From: Ostreococcus lucimarinus CCE9901
Taxonomy: Eukaryota; Chlorophyta; Mamiellophyceae; Mamiellales; Bathycoccaceae
Direction of reading: 5' to 3'
Length of the DNA stretch: 64,000 nt
Assembly: GCF_000092065.1 (NCBI RefSeq)
Contig: NC_009367.1
Coordinates: 1-64,000 of the forward strand
Shown here: positions 29,759-38,970 of the stretch, in pieces
How positions within the stretch are numbered: the first letter of the stretch is position 1
How the letters are laid out: each line of letters opens with the position of its first letter
Notes under the pieces: model-generated
The model's input: the letters and a program-made list of their open reading frames with translations, nothing else
What the model was told of the DNA's origin: nothing
Databases searched by the model: none
Made by a program: the position numbers and the translations under genes

Positions 29759-30883
29759 ATGCCCGACGCCGCGTCGACGCGCGCCGCGCCGACGGCGTCG
29801 ACGGCGTCGTCGACGACGCTCGCGATCGGGTTCGAGGGCAGCGCGAACAAGATCTCCGTCGGCGTCGCGCGCGCGGACGGGACGATCCTGGCGAACCCGC
29901 GGGAGACGTACGTGACGCCGCCGGGCACGGGATTCCTGCCGCGAGAGACGGCGAAACACCACCGAGACGTCGTGGTCGAACTCGCGCGACGGGCGCTGGA
30001 GGAGGCGAAAGCGTCGATGCGAGACGTGGACGCGGTGTGCTTCACGCGAGGGCCGGGGATGGGGGCGCCGCTGACGACGGCGGCGGCGTGCGCGAGGACG
30101 CTGGCGCTGCTGTTCGATAAACCGCTGGTGGGGGTGAATCACTGCGTGGCACACATCGAGATGGGAAGGTTGGTCACGGGAGCGCGAGATCCGGTGGTGC
30201 TGTACGCGTCGGGAGGGAACACGCAGGTCATCGCGTACAACGAACGACGGTATCGAATCTTTGGCGAGACGATCGACATCGCGGTGGGGAACATGCTCGA
30301 TAGGTTCGCGCGCGTGTGCGGGCTGAGCAACGACCCGGCGCCGGGGTATAATATCGAACAAGAGGCGAAAAAGGGGACGAAATTCATCGAAGGACCGTAC
30401 GGGGTGAAGGGAATGGATGTGAATTTGAGCGGGATTTTGACGTTTTACGAGACGTACGCCAAGGAGCACTTGGGCGCGGGCGAGGTCACGGTGGCGGATT
30501 TGTGTATGTCCATGCAAGAGACGGTGTTTAGCATGCTCGTCGAGATCACCGAGCGCGCGATGGCGCACACGAATGCCAAGGATGTCCTGATCGTCGGCGG
30601 GGTCGGGTGCAACCTGCGCCTGCAGGAGATGATGGCCATCATGGCGAGCGAACGAGGAGGGAAGCTGTACGGCTTGGACGAAGACGGGCGAATGGACGAT
30701 CGATTTTGTATCGATAATGGCGCCATGATCGCCTACACAGGTTTGTTACAGTACGAAAACGGCGAGACGACACCTTTGGAGAAGACGTGGTGCACGCAAA
30801 GGTTCCGCACGGATGAAGTTTTAGTGACGTGGCGGTCCGAAGCCGTCAAGCGACCGGCGAGCTGCGAGCCGCCGACTGTGTGA
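29759..30883 (+). CDS. KAE1: tRNA N6-adenosine threonylcarbamoyltransferase KAE1/OSGEP
   Basis: 374 residues, catalytic subunit of the KEOPS complex that makes t6A at position 37 of ANN-decoding tRNAs in the cytosol. The ASKHA-fold landmarks are present: [14 protein letters not shown], the block [20 protein letters not shown], the metal-binding His pair in [23 protein letters not shown] and [14 protein letters not shown]. The first 20 residues are Ala/Thr/Ser-rich and not conserved. The absence of a long presequence and the KAE1-type details distinguish it from the organellar form (Qri7). Confidence 0.95.
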   Translation: MPDAASTRAAPTASTASSTTLAIGFEGSANKISVGVARADGTILANPRETYVTPPGTGFLPRETAKHHRDVVVELARRALEEAKASMRDVDAVCFTRGPGMGAPLTTAAACARTLALLFDKPLVGVNHCVAHIEMGRLVTGARDPVVLYASGGNTQVIAYNERRYRIFGETIDIAVGNMLDRFARVCGLSNDPAPGYNIEQEAKKGTKFIEGPYGVKGMDVNLSGILTFYETYAKEHLGAGEVTVADLCMSMQETVFSMLVEITERAMAHTNAKDVLIVGGVGCNLRLQEMMAIMASERGGKLYGLDEDGRMDDRFCIDNGAMIAYTGLLQYENGETTPLEKTWCTQRFRTDEVLVTWRSEAVKRPASCEPPTV

Positions 30884-30937
30884 TGTAATTAATATTAGTC
30901 ATTAGCTTTTTTTGGTTCGCGATTTCATATTACGCTG

Positions 30938-32425
30938 CTACTGCGTGTGTTCTAATCGCGCTGTCGATGACTTTTCGATGATGGCTCCGCACGCGTCGCC
31001 GCGAGCGTAACGCACGGCGCCGGAGAAATTCGCCAGCGCGAAACCTTCTTCGCCTTTGTGGGCGTTGGAGACCAACGCGTGAAACGTCTCAACGTACCTG
31101 ACGAGCGAATACGCTCGTTCGGGCTTGGCGCGAGCGACGAGGGCCAAAAGGACGAGAAGTAAATCATCGGCGTTCATGGGATCGTCTTCGTCGCCACCCG
31201 CTTGACGGATGCGCGTGGAGACGTCCACGAGGCGCGTTGCCATGTGCGACGGACTCGACAAATCGCCAAGCGATGATAGTGAAGCGATAATATCTTCGTC
31301 GTCGACAACCTTCGCGTATCGTTCGACCTCCAGGCCGAGCGCATCGATGGGTAACGACGCCAACTGCTCGAGTCGAATCGCGGTGAATTCGTCTTCGCGC
31401 GCAAACTTCGGATGAATGCCAACTTTGAAAAGTTTGCGCTGCACGCCACCCGTCACGTAGCCTTCTACGACTCTCAACAACGAGTCGCGATGTTTCGGCG
31501 TCGTCGAACAGCTCTCGAGCCGACCACCGACGTTCACCAACGTCTTCAAAAATACCTCACACATGTCCTTCGCGCGACGGCGCCAATACTCTAACAAATC
31601 ATCCCCGTCGAACATCTCGCCGTCGGCGTCGCGCACGCGCGTCTTCACCACCCACGCCTCTAAACGCTCATCCATAGCTGCACATACCACCTTGGCTTCG
31701 GCTAACGAACGCACTGCTCGACGACAATCGTCCGCGGTGACGAAGGCGTTCGGCGCTCCCCACAATCGTTGCGATTCTGCGGCGATTTCATCCATCACGC
31801 CCTCTCCGACAGTCATCACCTTTTTTCCCGGGAAAACATCCGGTAAATCGCGCGCCACGAATCGCGAGCTCACCTCTTCATCGCTCGACGACGACGACGA
31901 TCGCACGATCTCATCTTCGTCGTCTCCAAAGAAATATCCCCCCCCGCCGCTCCCCGAGCTTCGTCTTCGATTTCCAAACGACGACGACGTCCTTCGAAGT
32001 CTCTCGCTCGACGCCGGCGTCGCCGTCTTCCTCAGCACCACTTCCATCTCTTGTTCCATTCCTAAATCTATGTTTTCGATCGCGCGCGCGCCCGTGGGCG
32101 TCCCTCCTCGGCCTCGTCTCGCGTCCGCCCACTCGTCGTCGTCCTCGGCGAGGAGCGACCGCCAGAGTTCGGAGAACCATCCGCGCACCGTCGCCGGTGG
32201 CGCCGTTCGTCGCGCCGGCGTCGTCGCGCTCGACGACCGCATCAACGGCGACGACTCGCCGCGACGCGCGGGCGTATTCGCGTCGTCCTTCGACGTCGAC
32301 GCGTCGTCGACGACGCGACGGCGATTGGCGTAATCTTCATCTAAAAACAGCGACGCGAGCTCGTCTATGACGTCGGATGACGGCCGACGACGCGCATCGT
32401 CTTCGTTCGCGTCGTCTGATGTCAT
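30938..32425 (-). CDS. VPS9-domain protein (Rab5-type guanine nucleotide exchange factor)
   Basis: 495 residues. The N-terminal 240 residues are acidic, Ser/Arg-rich and likely disordered. From about 255 to 480 a helical region ends in the VPS9 signature: NADDLLLVLLALVARAKPERAYSLVRYVETF, then KGEEGFALANFSGAV. In known members the conserved Asp and Tyr/Thr of this block stimulate nucleotide exchange on Rab5-type GTPases during endocytic traffic. The ATG at 32425 is the first in frame. It converges with KAE1 with a 54-base gap. Confidence 0.88.
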   Translation of the reverse strand: MTSDDANEDDARRRPSSDVIDELASLFLDEDYANRRRVVDDASTSKDDANTPARRGESSPLMRSSSATTPARRTAPPATVRGWFSELWRSLLAEDDDEWADARRGRGGTPTGARAIENIDLGMEQEMEVVLRKTATPASSERLRRTSSSFGNRRRSSGSGGGGYFFGDDEDEIVRSSSSSSDEEVSSRFVARDLPDVFPGKKVMTVGEGVMDEIAAESQRLWGAPNAFVTADDCRRAVRSLAEAKVVCAAMDERLEAWVVKTRVRDADGEMFDGDDLLEYWRRRAKDMCEVFLKTLVNVGGRLESCSTTPKHRDSLLRVVEGYVTGGVQRKLFKVGIHPKFAREDEFTAIRLEQLASLPIDALGLEVERYAKVVDDEDIIASLSSLGDLSSPSHMATRLVDVSTRIRQAGGDEDDPMNADDLLLVLLALVARAKPERAYSLVRYVETFHALVSNAHKGEEGFALANFSGAVRYARGDACGAIIEKSSTARLEHTQ

Positions 32426-32717
32426 CGTGTCGACGAACGACGGCGCTCGCGCGCCATGCGCGGCGACGATTGACGCCCCATTCGCGAGCGCGCGGGGCCG
32501 AAACGGCGCTCGCTTCCGGCTCGACGCGAGTGAAATAATACGTCGATCGCTTATTACAACATCATTTGACGAATATAATGCAAAACAACACTCGACGACG
32601 GCGCTCGCATCACCTCGCGGTGCCGCGCGCGCCGTCTACGAGGGCGACGTCTTGAGAAAGCCATCGGCGTCGCGTCGTCAAAACATTCGACTTTGCGAAC
32701 GCTCACCATTGGAGCGC
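32426..32717. promoter_or_regulatory. Upstream region of the VPS9 gene
   Basis: 292 bases between the fasciclin gene 3' end and the VPS9 gene start, both on the minus strand. A short AT-rich patch lies at about 32540-32590; no defined element was identified. Confidence 0.4.
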
Positions 32718-33640
32718 TTACGCGACGACGGCGGTGATGGCGTGGATGGTGGCGTTGTCAACCTTGATGTCGTTCTTCTTGTAGTTGAACGTGGACGTGG
32801 CGACAGTCTTACCCGACACCATGGTGACCTCCGCCGGCATGTTCGCCGCGGTGAACGCGCCCTTGGCGACGTGGTTCAAGACGACGTCCTTGAGGCCGTC
32901 GTAGGTCATGATTTCAACCTTGGACAAGCCTTGCGCCTTGCAGAAATCGGCGAACGCGTCATCGTTCGGCGCGAACACGGTGATCGGGCCCTCGCACGTG
33001 AATTCAGCCTCAACGCCGGACTACGATTCGTCAACGCGCTCAGTCAGTCACGGGCGTCATCATCGCGTCTTCTTTTCCGGGTGTTTCGCCACGCCCCGAC
33101 AGCGCCACCGCATCGCGCGCGCGCCCCCGTCTCGCGCCCGCGCGACGGTGCCGCCGTCCCGCGCGCGCGCTCCAATCGACGCGAAATAATTTTCCCATTC
33201 GTTCGCGCGCTCGCGCGCTCGCTCGCGCGCCCGCGCGCGCGCGCGACGACCCCTCATGCGATGCCGCGCGCGTCGATCGCTTATCCACACGCGGTCGCGC
33301 GCGCGCGGGTTTTCCGTCGACGCACCTTGGTGATCGCGGCGCCGAAGAGGGAGTACGACGCAGCCTTGGCGATCATACCGAACGCATCGTTGTTGTACGC
33401 GCGCTGTGCGATTCGGATCGATCCACCGTCGTCAGTCGCGCGCGCTTCGCGTCGTCGTCGGCGTCATCGTCGCGGTAATCATCATCATCGCGCGTCGCGT
33501 CGTCGTCGTCGTCGTGGACGCACCGCGCCTTCTTCGCCACCCTTGGAGTTACGGCGAACGATGGAGTTACCGCGCTTGGCGACGGTGTGCTTGGTCGTGG
33601 CGACGGCCTTGGCGGAGACGGTGAACTTTTGGGCGAGCAT
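32718..33640 (-). CDS. Single fasciclin (FAS1) domain protein, plastid-type N-terminus (three exons)
   Basis: Exons on the minus strand are 33640-33524, 33403-33326 and 33020-32718, in frame, total 165 residues. The N-terminus (MLAQKFTVSAKAVATTKH) looks like an organelle transit peptide. Exon 2 gives RAYNNDAFGMIAKAAS; exon 3 carries the FAS1 core GPITVFAPNDDAF, LKDVVLNHVAKGAFT and the closing DNATIHAITAVVA, matching the H1/H2 motifs of fasciclin domains (adhesion or protein interaction). Introns 33404-33523 and 33021-33325 start GTGCGTC, contain CTGAC near the end and stop at CAG and TAG. Strong use of C-ending codons suggests high expression. The phases (all 0) support the model. Confidence 0.85.
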
Positions 33641-34170
33641 GGCGAATGTGTGCGTGAAAGAGTGCGGGGCGACGCGCGCGCGCGACGGCGCGGACGACGT
33701 GCGATCGCGCGTCCGATCGCGTCCGATCGTCGCATTGGAGATGCTTTCAGACCCATGTGTGCGCGCGCGAGTGGTGAAAAAATACCGCCCACCGAATCCG
33801 ACGTCGTGGCGCACTGAATGCGCATACGCGTGTGGGTATCGCCGAATGTCCGAACGACGCGTCGCGCCCGCGCGCGCGAATGCGCCGAAAGCGCCGCGCG
33901 CGGCAGAGCGCGCGCGACGACGGACGCGCGCGCTTCCGAGACGAGAGCGCGCGCGCGTCGAATAACGCGTTGAGAGGTTCGCGCGCGGAGGCGGGTCGCG
34001 CCCGCGCGGGCCGCGTCGAGCGACGCGCGCGGGACGCGGACGGATTTCGATTCGTTCGATTGCGATTCGTCGCGATTGCGTTTGGTCGGCGAATCGCGCG
34101 CGCGCGCGGGCGAATCGCGATCGAGCGCGGGACGCGCGCGCGGTGACGAAGGCGCGATCGCGCGGACGTC
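33641..34170. promoter_or_regulatory. Divergent promoter, fasciclin / K+ channel
   Basis: 530 bases between two start codons. It contains the motif CCGAATGTCCGAAC at 33842-33855, which recurs upstream of two other genes in this window, and otherwise CG-rich sequence (for example runs of CGCG). No further gene is supported. Confidence 0.45.
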
Positions 34171-36762
34171 ATGGTGGCGATCGGGACGTCGAACAGCCGA
34201 GCGGGGGATAGCGAGGAGGCGCGCGTGCGCAAGCTCGTGCGGGACAGAAAGACCGCGAGCGCGGAGACGCGAAAGGCGAAGTCTCGAGGTCGAGGACGAT
34301 TGACGACGTCGCTGGCGTCGTTCAAGGAGTCCAGCGCGCGGGAAAACGATGGAGAGGGAGATGAGGATGAACAAAGCGGGTACGGGATTCTTTCGATTGA
34401 TAAGTTGATTTCGCTGTCGCCGACCGAGGCGGTGAAGCGGCTGGTGGCTTTCGGCGAGGATTTGAGGGGAAATTTCGTGGGATTGGCGGAACGCGCGGGG
34501 AGCGCGCGAGAGTGGGCGCGACAGGCGTGGCGCGATGGCGAGTTGTATCATCAATCGCTGGTGCAGATAGTGATACGTTTGGAGCATAAGCGGCTGTTGG
34601 ACGAGCGCAGGTTCGCCGCGCTCGATCAAGTTTACGCGCAGACGAGCAAGAATCCAGACGAAGCCGAGCTGAATGCCGCGATTGGCAAGTTTGATTCGAT
34701 CGTGCGGCGCTTCACGAGCGATCGCGAACACATCGACAATTTGTATCGGACAAAAGATGCGGCGGCGGAGGCTGCGAAGCGGGCGTACACGAAAGAGATG
34801 GAAAGCGCGATGAATGCGACGTCGCCGTCCGGCGAGTCGAATACGCCGAGGGATCGCCTCGGAGACGCGTACGGAGACGAGGACGACGATGTGTCCGAGG
34901 ATTTCACGGACGATGCAGAGAAGTCGCAAAACTCCGATGACGTCAGGTACGACGAGTTGGCGGAAGAGTTGAAGAACTCGCCCCTTTTACAAACGGCGAG
35001 CGGCAAGGTGGCGCGGTCCAAACTCACACACGCCGCGTCCGTGGACGATGGCCCTGCGTCGTCGTCGCGACAGCGCGATGATGCGCTCGCCGCAGCCGTC
35101 GAATCGGACGACACGATGACGCAAGTAGGGCGGAACTTGAGCGAAATTGCGAAAACAATGCTGAGCGAAGAAGAACCGTCAAAAGGGGAAGTTTCTAGAC
35201 GTCCAAACCTCGCGCCGATGCTCGGCAAGAGTTTGAGCTTCTACTCCTCAACGTCGGTCAACGATGACAACGACGCGCGTAACGTGCTCAGTTCGTTTGG
35301 ACGTACGGTGAACGAACTGTCAGATAAGGAGTTGCGTTCGACCATCGTTCGACTGGTGCGAAGTTCGATTTGGAACGCGTTTGAAAACGTCACCTCTTCG
35401 CCCTTTGCGTACTGGCTCGCCGTGTTTTACATCACGCTCATCTTTGCATCGTCGCTTTCGTTTTGCATTGAGACGTTGCCGGAATACAAAAATGGCAAGT
35501 CCAAGAACGTGTTCTACGGTATCGAGTTATTCTCAGTCATCATGTTTACGATTGAGTACGTCTTGCGGTCGCTGTGTTGTCCAAACTATCGAAAGTTTGT
35601 CAGGCAACCTCTGAACGTGGTTGATTTGTGCGCCATTCTTCCGTTTTATCTCGAAGCTATTTTTCCGCTTTCGGTATCCAGTCTTCAGATTATTCGTACG
35701 ATTCGTTTGGTGAGAGTGCTGCGAATCGTCCGGCTTGGGGTGAAATTCGGACGCTTATCCATCATCGGATCGTCGATCAGGGAATGCATCGACATGCTGT
35801 TGGTTTCGCTCGCCATCGGTTCAGTGTGCACGGTGATTTTTTCGACGCTCATCTACTATGCTGAACACGGCGATTACGTGGCGAGCTTGGACATTTACGC
35901 GCGGAGAACGGACGTTTATTGTGAAGGACTGAGCCAGAGCGTCACATCTATCTATCAAAGCGACGGTACGCTTGTGAGTGGATGCACGCACGTGGAGAGC
36001 CCGTACAAGAGCATCCCCGCGAGCTTCTGGTGGTGCATGGTGACATTGATGACAGTCGGCTATGGCGACCACGTGCCGGCGACAGGTTGGGGTAAACTTG
36101 TGGCGTGTCTCACAATGGTGACGTCGGTATTATTATTAGCCTTGCCGATTTCAGTCATCGGCACAGAGTTCACTCGTCAGTGGCTCAATTATAAAGTCGA
36201 CTCCGAGTTCGAAAGGGATAAAAAAACCGTCACGCCGAGGTGTTACAGATTGTTCAAAGCGTTAAAGGAGCAAACCCGCAACGCACAAGACGCGCAACAG
36301 GACTTGCGTCAAAGAGCTTTAGATTTGGACGATCGAGTGCAGACTATAAAGGCGCTCGTGTCTCGTAGAAACGCTGAGACCGCCTTTCTTCATAGAAAAA
36401 TTGCCGGTCGTTCGACGTTTTCGACGTCGGGCATGGAAAAAGTGCAAGGGGCGCTCGACATGGATGACTTGGATAGCGAGATGCATCAAATGTTCATGAG
36501 CCACAGAGATTACAGAGCGACCGCGCGCGAAGTAAAAACTATTTGGAGTGGGCATAAGCTCCTAAAGTTTACCGAGTTCCTGATCTCCGCTGAGCACGTT
36601 TTGGACGGGTTGTGCAATGACGATTACGACATGGTGACCCAGGAGTTGGACTCGTTATTCTTTGACGTGTGGCGCGCGCGTGCAAAGTTGGCGGCGACGT
36701 TCGGAAATGAACGACGAGGGACTGCCGCTCCGGCGAGTGTCGCGACTGAGGGCGGCGCGTGA
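34171..36762 (+). CDS. Voltage-gated potassium channel
   Basis: 863 residues, one six-helix subunit of a presumably tetrameric K+ channel. S1 is near residue 415 (YWLAVFYITLIFASSLSF), S2 follows FYGIELFSVIMF, S3 is NVVDLCAILPFYL, and the voltage sensor S4 has regularly spaced Arg (IRTIRLVRVLRIVRLG). After S5 comes an unusually Cys-containing extracellular loop, the pore helix and the filter TVGYGD, then S6 (VTSVLLLALPISVIGTEF), including the PxS-type bend. The layout is Kv-like (Shaker/Shab class), not the plant CNBD-containing type. The 400-residue acidic/Ser-rich N-terminus lacks a recognisable T1 domain; the C-terminal 200 residues look helical. Confidence 0.93.
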   Translation: MVAIGTSNSRAGDSEEARVRKLVRDRKTASAETRKAKSRGRGRLTTSLASFKESSARENDGEGDEDEQSGYGILSIDKLISLSPTEAVKRLVAFGEDLRGNFVGLAERAGSAREWARQAWRDGELYHQSLVQIVIRLEHKRLLDERRFAALDQVYAQTSKNPDEAELNAAIGKFDSIVRRFTSDREHIDNLYRTKDAAAEAAKRAYTKEMESAMNATSPSGESNTPRDRLGDAYGDEDDDVSEDFTDDAEKSQNSDDVRYDELAEELKNSPLLQTASGKVARSKLTHAASVDDGPASSSRQRDDALAAAVESDDTMTQVGRNLSEIAKTMLSEEEPSKGEVSRRPNLAPMLGKSLSFYSSTSVNDDNDARNVLSSFGRTVNELSDKELRSTIVRLVRSSIWNAFENVTSSPFAYWLAVFYITLIFASSLSFCIETLPEYKNGKSKNVFYGIELFSVIMFTIEYVLRSLCCPNYRKFVRQPLNVVDLCAILPFYLEAIFPLSVSSLQIIRTIRLVRVLRIVRLGVKFGRLSIIGSSIRECIDMLLVSLAIGSVCTVIFSTLIYYAEHGDYVASLDIYARRTDVYCEGLSQSVTSIYQSDGTLVSGCTHVESPYKSIPASFWWCMVTLMTVGYGDHVPATGWGKLVACLTMVTSVLLLALPISVIGTEFTRQWLNYKVDSEFERDKKTVTPRCYRLFKALKEQTRNAQDAQQDLRQRALDLDDRVQTIKALVSRRNAETAFLHRKIAGRSTFSTSGMEKVQGALDMDDLDSEMHQMFMSHRDYRATAREVKTIWSGHKLLKFTEFLISAEHVLDGLCNDDYDMVTQELDSLFFDVWRARAKLAATFGNERRGTAAPASVATEGGA

Positions 36763-36816
36763 GGAGATAAGTACCGTAGTATTAATTAATATCAACGCAA
36801 CAACGCGACTTTGCTT

Positions 36817-38541
36817 TCACAGCGCGTACAAGGCGATGCGCGTCGGTCCTTCACCCGACGGGTTTTTGACGCGATACTCGAGCGACACGTCGTAAGCACG
36901 CGGTCTGGACTTTGATTTAACCATAGATATTCTTCCCACGATGGAGTCCGTCGCTTGATCGCCCAACGTGATCGGTTCGCGGAAGTGAAGCATCGTTTGC
37001 ACCCAGTGCGTCTTTTTCGCCTCCGGGCTCGTCGACAACATCACGGCGAGGTCGGCGCAAAATCTCTTTGAAAACTCAGTGTCAAACCACAACACGATGC
37101 CGTGAGTTTCTTCCCCTATACGACCGTCTTTCGCCGACAACGAAAATTCCGTGGTGAACTCTGTGTCGGCGATGGAACACGTGGCGAGGTCGAGCTCGCA
37201 CACTTGCGAACCGGACGTCGTCAAGCGCGCGCCGTCTACGTGCGTCACCACCGCCGTCTTCATCGCGCCCTGAAACAGCTGCTTCTTGATTTCTGGCATC
37301 TCGAACCCGTACACGTCCTCCCAAAACGGGAAGTCAGTAGCCTTGCGATCGAAACCAGCGATATGAATCGTGGCTATGTCGGGCAACACCGCGCCCCCGG
37401 GCTTTAAAAAGCGATTCCTCGCCACGAGGACGGTGTCGAGCATTGACTCGAAAAGCAAACCGTAGCCCATCCATTCGGAAACCAACACATCAAACGGTGC
37501 ACCTGGAATATCACCTTCTATATCTTCCAATTTCCCGTAAACTATTTGAATGCGATCGCTAAATCCATTGTGCTTCACGTTTGCCTTGGCGACTTCGGCG
37601 ATGTGCTTGGCGCCGTCGACTCCGACGACGGCGCTCGCGCCCCCTCTGGCGGCAAACATGCTTAAAATCCCCGTCCCACACCCAATATCGAGAACACGTT
37701 TCCCTTGGATGAGCGTCGGGTTCTTTTCGAGCGCGTCTCTGTACGCATCCGTGCGCGCGGTGTCCCCGATCATGTCGCGATGAATGTCAAAGTAGGAGTA
37801 CGAGTCAAAGTACCCGTCGTCGACCTCTTGCTTCAGTCTCTCCTCCGCCGTCGTCGGCGCGCGTCGTCGACTCGTCGCCGGCATCGACACCATCGATTCA
37901 GCGGCGCTCTTCTTCACCGCCGCCGACGTCCCTCGACCGAGCGTCTCCGTTCCCTCGGCGACGACTGGCGAAAACGCCTCCGCCACGCTCGCCTCGTCCA
38001 CCATCCCCGCCGCCGTCATCACCTCACACAATCGCACCCTCAGCGCCTCGTTCTCGACTCGCAACTTTCGCGCCATTTCCTCCTTCGACGGCGTTCCGTC
38101 CTCGTCTTCCCCGTCCTCGTTCTCTTCCTCTTCCTCTTCCTCTTCCTCTCGTCCCTCCACGTACGCCTCCCATCCGAAGAGCGCCCCGTCGTCCTCCAGC
38201 GTCGGCTTCAGGTACGCGTCGTCGTCCCACGCCCGCGCCTTCGCCCCCGCTCGAATCGCCTCAACCATCGCTTCCTTCGTCATCGTCCCTCGCTTTTTCT
38301 CCGCCTCCGCGCGCACGTAATTCAACCACTTCACGACGTCGTAGTGCGCCTCCTCGCACCCGCGTCCCCGCGCGACGTCTCGCGCGTCCAGCCCGTGCGC
38401 GTCCCGCGCTCGCCGCAGCGCCGCCGTCGCGCTCGCGTGCGCGACGTCGGCGTCGATCAGGTCGCGCACCGCGTCCTCGAGCGCGTCGTCCTCGCCGTCG
38501 TCGTACGCGTCGGCGTCGTCGTCGTCGCTCGAGCGCGACAT
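36817..38541 (-). CDS. PRMT3: Protein arginine methyltransferase 3 (PRMT3-like)
   Basis: 574 residues from the ATG at 38541. It transfers methyl groups from S-adenosylmethionine to arginine; in other eukaryotes PRMT3 acts on ribosomal protein uS5. The catalytic part (from about 250) shows YFDSYSYFDIHRDMIGD, motif I VLDIGCGTGILS, motif post-I VVGVDGAK, the double-E loop SEWMGYGLLFESM and the THW loop KTHWVQT. N-terminal to it lies the PRMT3-type spacer with HYDVVKWLNYVR, but the Cys2His2 zinc-finger ligands that normally precede it are gone. An acidic Glu-rich run occurs around residue 150. Convergent with the K+ channel gene by 54 bases. Confidence 0.93.
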   Translation of the reverse strand: MSRSSDDDDADAYDDGEDDALEDAVRDLIDADVAHASATAALRRARDAHGLDARDVARGRGCEEAHYDVVKWLNYVRAEAEKKRGTMTKEAMVEAIRAGAKARAWDDDAYLKPTLEDDGALFGWEAYVEGREEEEEEEEENEDGEDEDGTPSKEEMARKLRVENEALRVRLCEVMTAAGMVDEASVAEAFSPVVAEGTETLGRGTSAAVKKSAAESMVSMPATSRRRAPTTAEERLKQEVDDGYFDSYSYFDIHRDMIGDTARTDAYRDALEKNPTLIQGKRVLDIGCGTGILSMFAARGGASAVVGVDGAKHIAEVAKANVKHNGFSDRIQIVYGKLEDIEGDIPGAPFDVLVSEWMGYGLLFESMLDTVLVARNRFLKPGGAVLPDIATIHIAGFDRKATDFPFWEDVYGFEMPEIKKQLFQGAMKTAVVTHVDGARLTTSGSQVCELDLATCSIADTEFTTEFSLSAKDGRIGEETHGIVLWFDTEFSKRFCADLAVMLSTSPEAKKTHWVQTMLHFREPITLGDQATDSIVGRISMVKSKSRPRAYDVSLEYRVKNPSGEGPTRIALYAL

Positions 38542-38970
38542 GGCGGCGGCGACGAAACGACGCGCTCGAGGACGACGCGCGGGATCACGAGCGGTCGCGC
38601 GTCGACGCGCGACGCGCGCGGCGCCGGTCTCGCGATTCGCGCGCGCGTCGGCGTCGCGTCGCGCGTCGATCGGCGCGCGGCGGTGTGGCGACGGCGGCGC
38701 CACTCGTCGGCGCGAATCGCGCGCGCGCGACGCGCGCGATGGACGCGGCGCGCGCGAAGCGGCGCGAGCGGGCGCACAAACTGCGCGCGCGCGATCACGA
38801 GGCGCGTGACGGCGCGCGCGACGCGACGCGAGGGCGACGCGTTCGGGAATTCGCGACGCGGCTGGGATTTCGCGACGACGCGCGGGGACGCGGGCGCGAC
38901 GAAAGGATCGAGGCGCGCGACGGCGCGAGCGCGCGACTGACGAGGGCGAAAGATTCGCGCGCGCGCGCAG
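38542..38970. other. Region holding the unplaced 5' exon of the SWI3 gene
   Basis: 429 bases between PRMT3 and the first recognised SWI3 exon. It ends in a splice acceptor (ACTGAC then CAG at 38968-38970). A candidate exon is 38739-38840 (34 codons, Arg/Ala-rich), whose phase fits but whose donor GTTCGG is unlike the GTGCG donors of other introns here. The promoter of PRMT3 must also lie here. Confidence 0.35.

Noticed and set aside
33180-33250. GCGC/CGCG runs as possible Z-DNA or repeat element
   Set aside because: Such runs are spread through the whole window, in introns and promoters alike, and reflect base composition.
38540-38809. Plus-strand frame of 89 codons starting in the CATG of the PRMT3 start
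   Set aside because: Only Arg/Ala repeats, no conserved block, and no donor that joins it in phase to SWI3 was found.
38935-38970. TGA in the reading frame just before the SWI3 conserved region as a second selenocysteine
   Set aside because: The TGA is part of the ACTGAC branch motif, followed by CAG; it is intronic, and no redox motif surrounds it.
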